Part shown: positions 1 to 5,588 of the stretch, piece after piece
How positions within the stretch are numbered: position 1 is the stretch's first letter
Layout: each line of letters starts with the position of its first letter
Source: JAJYIV01 sp964616135
GTDB lineage: Bacteria; Patescibacteriota; Patescibacteriia; UBA9934; GWF2-40-263
Direction: 5' to 3'
Assembly: GCA_964616135.1 (NCBI GenBank)
Contig: CAZTTQ010000036.1
Span: 1 to 5,588 of the forward strand
DNA length: 5,588 nucleotides
Position numbers and translations under genes: made by a program
Notes under the pieces: generated by a model
What the model saw: the letters and a program-made list of their open reading frames with translations, nothing else
Databases searched by the model: none
Told to the model about the DNA's origin: nothing

Positions 1-93
1 CGAGGGTGACAGGCCGGCGCAAGCCCGGCCGCCAGAGGGACGGAAGTCCCTATGGGGAGCCAGAGGCGACGGGAAAGTCCGGCATCCCCGACC
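1..93 (+). ncRNA. Possible 3' part of an unidentified structured RNA
   Basis: No credible protein gene is present here. The plus strand folds into consecutive hairpins. The first pairs GGCCGG (12-17) with CCGGCC (25-30) around a GCAA loop, with C18-G23 closing and C24 bulged. The second pairs AGGGAC (36-41) with GTCCCT (46-51) around a GGAA loop. The third pairs GGGGAGCC (54-61) with GGC-A-TCCCC (81-89) with one bulged A, enclosing a small GAC/GTC stem (68-70 with 77-79). The first two loops are GNRA tetraloops only on the plus strand, which favours plus-strand transcription. The perfect terminator at 94-123 follows at once, as expected for an RNA 3' end. The 5' part would lie outside the window. 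I could not match it to RNase P RNA, tmRNA, SRP RNA, tRNA, 5S rRNA or common riboswitches. Function is unknown, and GC-rich intergenic DNA folding by chance remains possible. Confidence 0.35.
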
Positions 94-123
94 AAAAACA
101 GACAGCACACGCTGTCTGTTTTT
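94..123. terminator. Bidirectional intrinsic terminator
   Basis: AAAAACAGACAGC (94-106) is a perfect 13-bp inverted repeat of GCTGTCTGTTTTT (111-123), with a four-base loop (107-110). A T-run follows on both strands. On the minus strand it lies three bases after the ASCH gene stop and ends that operon. On the plus strand it would end any RNA arriving from the left edge. This is the arrangement expected between convergent transcription units. Confidence 0.85.
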
Positions 124-126
124 TGT

Positions 127-573
127 TTATGCGGCGGAAACCTCAATGCCGACGACCCCGTTTGCCTGTTCTTCTTCTTCCGAATAGAAATGCCGCATGT
201 ACGCGATCACCATGTCGGCAGTGGCTCCCGGCTCATAGCCGGCATGAACGAGGTTCACCCCCTTCAATAAGGCGGCAAAGCTGGGCGCGTGGTACAGAGC
301 AACGATGCGGGTGCGGAATCGTTGGTCCGTGTCGCGCTCAAGGAACTCAATCTCGTCTCCGACGGCCAGGCGTTTGCGTTTTTCATCATTCAACCGCAAT
401 TCCAAGGTTTTGCGACCGGCACGGCCTTGGTCGCCCACGATGGGCTGGCTGCGGTGCCGCTGCTCAGAACGCTGTGCGCGATGAACGACACCGTGTTCAT
501 TGCCCGCCACGATCGCCGCTCGGTCGCCAAACAGGTGGNNNNNNNNNNGGTTCAACCGCATTTGGTGGATCAT
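127..573 (-). CDS. ASCH-domain protein, interrupted by an assembly gap
   Basis: Small protein of the ASCH family (PUA-like beta-barrel; members are proposed or shown to bind RNA or act on modified nucleosides). The ATG at 573-571 overlaps the ruvC stop as ATGA, which suggests translational coupling. The N-terminus MIHQMRLN is typical of short ASCH proteins. The C-terminal 96 residues (417-130) carry the family hallmarks: GRKTLELRLNDEKR, then VGDEIEF, then a beta-strand/helix region with HAPSF, and a YSEEEE...GVVGIEV ending. Family members usually have only about ten residues (PxPFxxIxxG-like) between these two parts. Here there are ten Ns plus about 120 bases with no ASCH character, although the frame happens to stay open through them. 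I infer that the real gene encodes about 115 residues and that this interval is an assembly artefact. The alternative is a genuine insertion or fusion. The natural substrate cannot be told from sequence. The stop is TAA, just before the operon terminator. Confidence 0.72.
   Translation of the reverse strand: MIHQMRLNXXXXHLFGDRAAIVAGNEHGVVHRAQRSEQRHRSQPIVGDQGRAGRKTLELRLNDEKRKRLAVGDEIEFLERDTDQRFRTRIVALYHAPSFAALLKGVNLVHAGYEPGATADMVIAYMRHFYSEEEEQANGVVGIEVSAA
418..538 (+). other. PlsC-type acyltransferase fragment, likely chimeric
   Basis: In the plus-strand frame starting at 418, this stretch reads like the middle of a 1-acyl-glycerol-3-phosphate acyltransferase: VAHDGLA, PLLRTLC, then NDTVFIARHDRRS. 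The spacing from the VA(K/H) element to the TVFI-R element is 24 residues, as in PlsC proteins. The NDTVF(I/V)ARHDR wording resembles, from memory, alphaproteobacterial (sphingomonad-like) members. Third codon positions are strongly G/C in this frame and much less so in the opposing ASCH frame. There is no start, no stop and no HxxxxD catalytic motif in the piece. It abuts the N gap on one side and true ASCH sequence on the other. It is probably a foreign or misjoined contig tail rather than a gene of this locus. The match rests on recall of the family, not on a search. Confidence 0.5.
539..548. other. Assembly gap (10 Ns)
   Basis: Ten consecutive N bases mark a scaffold join of unknown true length. 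It falls just after the eighth codon of the ASCH gene, so both the length and the N-terminal sequence of that protein are unreliable here. Confidence 0.99.
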
Positions 574-1043
574 ACGCGTTGGGATGCGCCCATAAGCGCC
601 AGGGCGAGGGCGTCGGCAGCATCATCGATCTTGGGAGCGGATTTAAGGCCGAGCAGCAGCTTTACCATTTTCTGGACGGCCTTTTTGTCTGCCTTGCCGT
701 CTCCGCACACGGCGCTTTTCACCTGGGACGGGGTGTATTCTGCCACGGGAATTTTGGCACGGGCCGCCAAGAGAAGCAATACGCCGCGCGATTCCGCCAC
801 TTGCATGGCCGTCTTGGCATTTTTCGTGAAGAACAGGCGTTCAACCACGATCTTGGACGGCTTCAGTTCCGCAAGCAACGTCTCCAGGTCGTCCGCCAAC
901 TGGACGAGGCGTTCCCCGAACGGCGTGTCTTTGTCCGTACTGATAATACCGCAATCAAGCACGCAGGTTTTTCCGCGCACCGTGCCAATGGCGCCAAAGC
1001 CAAGCCGTCCGAACCCCGGGTCCAATCCCAATACGCACCCCAT
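570..1043 (-). CDS. ruvC: Crossover junction endodeoxyribonuclease RuvC
   Basis: Cuts Holliday junctions in recombinational repair, acting as a homodimer with the RuvAB branch-migration motor. The protein has 157 residues, slightly shorter than E. coli RuvC (173), and appears complete. The RNase H-like fold's four acidic residues are present: D8 in LGLDPG, E68 in VVERLFF, and D141 and D144 in DDAADALALAL. The conserved YTPSQVKSAV segment lies at about 103-112. The ATG start is preceded by GGAAG with a short four-base spacer and places LGLDPG at the usual distance from the N-terminus. The gene sits 35 bases after yebC, a pairing common in bacteria, and its TGA stop overlaps the ATG of the ASCH gene. 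ruvA and ruvB are not the next genes; they must lie elsewhere if present. Confidence 0.96.
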   Translation of the reverse strand: MGCVLGLDPGFGRLGFGAIGTVRGKTCVLDCGIISTDKDTPFGERLVQLADDLETLLAELKPSKIVVERLFFTKNAKTAMQVAESRGVLLLLAARAKIPVAEYTPSQVKSAVCGDGKADKKAVQKMVKLLLGLKSAPKIDDAADALALALMGASQRV

Positions 1044-1069
1044 AAGGCTTCCATCATGACCGAAACCAA

Positions 1070-1090
1070 AACGAGGCGCTAGGCCTCGTT
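1070..1090 (-). terminator. Possible weak terminator or attenuator at yebC end
   Basis: On the minus strand AACGAGGC (1090-1083) pairs with GCCTCGTT (1077-1070) around a five-base loop (1082-1078) that contains part of the yebC TAG stop. The tail is T-rich but broken by two Gs (TTTTGGTTT). It could partly reduce transcription into ruvC. Since it overlaps the end of the yebC reading frame, translating ribosomes would hinder its formation. It is not strong enough to count as a clear operon boundary. Confidence 0.35.
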
Positions 1091-1789
1091 GGTGAAGACG
1101 GCGTCCACGTCGTCATTTTCTTCAATGGCGTCGATGAATTCCGTCACGGCCGATTCGTCCTCCGCCTTAGCGGTGGTCTTGGCGACGTATTCAAATCCGG
1201 ACATATCCGCCTTCAGCCCTTGGGCCTCCACGGATTCAATCAGCTTCTTCAAGTCAGTCGGCTCCCCGATAACGCGCAGCCCATCCCCGTCAGGTTGAAT
1301 ATCAGAGGCACCGCCATCGATGAGTGCCAACTCCAACGTGTCCCGGTCTTTGACGGACGACAAGTCGGCCACGTGCACCACGCCTTTGCGTTCGAACATC
1401 CACATGACGCTGCCCGGCGCACCGATGGACCCACCGTTCTTGCTGGCGATCATCTTGATTTCGGACACGGTGCGCGTGGGATTGTCCGTCAGACAGCGGA
1501 CAACGACCGCTACTCCGCCCGGCGCAAAGCCCTCGTACACGGTTTCCTGCAATGCCCCGCCTTCCCCGCCCACGGCGCGGGCAATGGCGCGGTCAATGTT
1601 GTCCTTCGGCATGGAAACCGCCTTGGCGGCGTCCACCGCCATGCGCAGCTTGAAGTTGAAGGCCATGTCGCCGCCTTCCCGGGCAGCGACCGTAATGGCC
1701 TTCACCAACTTGGAAAACACGCCGGCACGCTTGGCGTCGGCTTTGCCTTTATTCAACTGGATGTTGTGCCAATGGGAATGACGGGCCAT
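1079..1789 (-). CDS. yebC: YebC/TACO1 family regulatory protein
   Basis: Member of the YebC/PmpR/TACO1 family. Members have been described as DNA-binding transcriptional regulators, and TACO1/YebC-type proteins as factors that help ribosomes through difficult sequences such as proline stretches. The protein has 236 residues, the usual family length. The N-terminus MARHSHWHNIQ corresponds to the family MAGHSKWxNIxxxK signature and fixes the ATG at 1789. An upstream in-frame GTG (1798) would add three residues and overlap the preceding stop, but the family N-terminus argues against it. Other hallmarks are MPKDNIDRAIARAVGG (about 62-77), YEGFAPGGVAVVV (about 85-97), the TDNPTRTVSEIK segment, and NGGSIGAPGSVMWMFERKG (about 118-136). 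The acidic C-terminus is typical. It starts five bases after the lipoprotein stop with no clear Shine-Dalgarno sequence, so coupled translation is likely. Which of the two family activities applies here cannot be decided from sequence. Confidence 0.95.
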   Translation of the reverse strand: MARHSHWHNIQLNKGKADAKRAGVFSKLVKAITVAAREGGDMAFNFKLRMAVDAAKAVSMPKDNIDRAIARAVGGEGGALQETVYEGFAPGGVAVVVRCLTDNPTRTVSEIKMIASKNGGSIGAPGSVMWMFERKGVVHVADLSSVKDRDTLELALIDGGASDIQPDGDGLRVIGEPTDLKKLIESVEAQGLKADMSGFEYVAKTTAKAEDESAVTEFIDAIEENDDVDAVFTNEA

Positions 1790-1794
1790 AGGGA

Positions 1795-2568
1795 TCACTT
1801 CACGAACACGCCGCGGAAAAACGCGTTCACGGTTTTCAACGAATCGCTAAACGACAGTTCGTCCGGAGAGACGCGCTCCAAGAGGGCGCGCATGTCACGC
1901 TTAGCCGTCTCATCACGCTGTTGGATCTGCGAGTCGGATAGGGTGCCTACGTCCTTGATCCAGGCATTCGCCTGCATGGCTTCCTTCGATCCGGACGCGT
2001 CATACGTACCCAACACGATCAGGTCGCTTTCCGGCCGATACAACACGACGTAATAGACGGGATAGGTGCCGACGTCCTGTCCGCGGAGATTGTAGAACGA
2101 GATCCCACGGAACGAACCGTCCGCGTTCTCTACGTAGGTCAGGGCTGCGCGGTCTCGCGAATAGCCGAGAAATTCACCCGTGCGGTCCGCAAACAGGGAG
2201 CGGTCCACGGACGTGATGGCTTGGTTGGCATAGACGTCCTGCAGCACCTGCAGGGCCGCGGGACGGTTATCATGGTCGATGATGTACCCCTCGTTCACTC
2301 CCGGACCCTTCAACCATTCCTGTACGCGGATGGCTTGGAGCCACGGCGTCTGCCCGTCGGGCATGGTGAGGTCATAAGACAAACCTTCCGCATCCTTCCC
2401 TTCCTCCACAACCTTCCATCCGTCCGGGACCAAGACGGCCGCGGTAGGAGCCAAGGACAACGCGCCATCCACCACCGGGCCCGCAGGAGCGCGGGAACAT
2501 CCCGCTCCGGTCAACACCAACGCTGCGATACCGACGGCGAATGTGACGGCCGAAGTCCGGATATTCAT
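1795..2568 (-). CDS. Putative secreted lipoprotein of unknown function
   Basis: I do not recognise the family. The 257-residue protein begins MNIRTSAV, with one early Arg, a hydrophobic stretch (about 7-19) and LTGAGC ending at Cys24, which looks like a lipoprotein export signal. The lipobox is imperfect, because Gly rather than Leu is at -3, so ordinary secretion or N-terminal anchoring is also possible. A small-residue linker (SRAPAGP) follows. The mature part is mixed and soluble-looking, with a PDGWKVVEEG segment near the start (a pattern seen in several extracytoplasmic beta-sandwich proteins) and Tyr-rich strands such as YPVYYVVLYRPESD around 185-200. The C-terminal quarter is helical and charged and includes QRDETAKRDMRALLERV. 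There are no catalytic motifs I can name. The reading frame stays open 18 codons upstream, but that stretch runs into the terminator and promoter, so ATG 2568 is the best start. No Shine-Dalgarno sequence is visible. The stop is TGA. Confidence 0.82.
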   Translation of the reverse strand: MNIRTSAVTFAVGIAALVLTGAGCSRAPAGPVVDGALSLAPTAAVLVPDGWKVVEEGKDAEGLSYDLTMPDGQTPWLQAIRVQEWLKGPGVNEGYIIDHDNRPAALQVLQDVYANQAITSVDRSLFADRTGEFLGYSRDRAALTYVENADGSFRGISFYNLRGQDVGTYPVYYVVLYRPESDLIVLGTYDASGSKEAMQANAWIKDVGTLSDSQIQQRDETAKRDMRALLERVSPDELSFSDSLKTVNAFFRGVFVK

Positions 2569-2587
2569 AGGGAAAATAATTGCCCGG

Positions 2588-2615
2588 ATTATAGCCCCGA
2601 ACGGTAAAAAGGCAA
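2588..2615 (-). promoter_or_regulatory. Sigma-70-like promoter for the lipoprotein-yebC-ruvC unit
   Basis: A perfect -10 box TATAAT (2593-2588 on the minus strand) has a -35-like TTGCCT (2615-2610, four of six matches to TTGACA) 16 bases upstream. Transcription would start near 2580-2582, leaving only about a dozen bases of leader before ATG 2568, with no ribosome-binding motif. The -35 box overlaps the tail of the rpoC terminator, so this promoter restarts transcription directly after rpoC ends. Confidence 0.6.
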
Positions 2616-2641
2616 AAACCACCCCGTAAAGGGTGGTTTTT
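2614..2641 (-). terminator. Intrinsic terminator after rpoC
   Basis: AAAAACCACCC (2641-2631 on the minus strand) pairs perfectly with GGGTGGTTTTT (2624-2614) over 11 bp around a six-base loop. The T-run is followed by GCC and another T-run. It begins nine bases downstream of the rpoC stop and separates rpoC from the lipoprotein gene. Confidence 0.9.
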
Positions 2642-2649
2642 GATTCCGC

Positions 2650-5588
<2,939 letters not shown>

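Noticed and set aside
1..93. RNase P RNA, tmRNA or cobalamin riboswitch fragment
   Set aside because: GGGAAAGTCC and GGCGCAAGCCCGG superficially resemble parts of RNase P RNA and cobalamin elements. However, the RNase P conserved elements (AGGAAAGUCCGGGC in its 5' context, GAGCAAG, ACAGAA near the 3' end) and the cobalamin box are absent, and there is no tRNA-like T-arm.
6..1082. Long plus-strand open frame of 358 codons starting with GTG
   Set aside because: It runs antisense to ruvC and the ASCH gene, crosses the N gap, has low-complexity Arg/Gly/Pro-rich composition and shows no recognisable domain. Only the short 418-538 stretch, in another frame, has coding character on the plus strand.
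1789..1798. GTG at 1798 as the yebC start, giving a GTGA overlap with the lipoprotein stop
   Set aside because: Family proteins begin with MAxHSxWxNI, which matches the ATG at 1789. The three extra residues would be atypical.
1220..2053. Plus-strand open frame of 277 codons opposite yebC and the lipoprotein gene
   Set aside because: It is a shadow of two well-supported minus-strand genes, common in G+C-rich DNA. It has no start signal or family features.
2568..2622. Lipoprotein start 18 codons upstream at 2622
   Set aside because: That start lies inside the rpoC terminator hairpin and upstream of the predicted transcription start. Starting at 2568 also gives a proper short N-region before the hydrophobic stretch.

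Overview
This is bacterial chromosomal DNA with a fairly high G+C content. All convincing protein genes lie on the minus strand, so they read from right to left. TGA is used as a stop (ruvC and the lipoprotein gene), so the standard code applies and the code-25 lineages are excluded. The RpoC lacks the large trigger-loop insertion typical of proteobacteria. Compact ATGA-type overlaps and an unfamiliar lipoprotein beside rpoC would fit a Patescibacteria (CPR) genome from a metagenome. That placement is an inference from general character, not a demonstrated match. A run of 10 Ns shows the sequence is a scaffold joined from contigs.

Layout from right to left. At 5588-2650 lies the C-terminal 978 residues of RpoC (RNA polymerase beta'), whose 5' part lies beyond the window. 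A strong intrinsic terminator (2614-2641) follows nine bases after its stop. A sigma-70-like promoter (2588-2615) overlaps that terminator's tail and starts a new unit: a probable secreted lipoprotein of unknown function (2568-1795), then yebC/TACO1 (1789-1079), ruvC (1043-570) and a small ASCH-domain gene (573-127) that overlaps the ruvC stop by ATGA. The unit ends at a 13-bp bidirectional terminator (94-123). A weak terminator-like hairpin spans the yebC stop and could reduce read-through into ruvC.

The left 93 bases hold no credible gene, but they fold into consecutive GC-rich hairpins with GNRA-type loops on the plus strand, running straight into the shared terminator. This looks like the 3' end of an unidentified plus-strand structured RNA that converges on the operon.

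The most notable anomaly is inside the ASCH gene. Between its N-terminal eight residues and the conserved GRKTLELRL motif lie the N gap and about 120 bases that do not look like ASCH sequence. On the opposite strand those bases read as a fragment of a PlsC-type acyltransferase. The simplest explanation is a chimeric contig end at the scaffold join, so the ASCH gene is probably intact in the organism.

Functionally the window combines transcription (RpoC), a YebC/TACO1 factor, Holliday-junction resolution (RuvC) and a putative RNA- or nucleotide-binding ASCH protein. I see no phage, CRISPR, transposon or defence system, and no strong case for a new multi-gene system.
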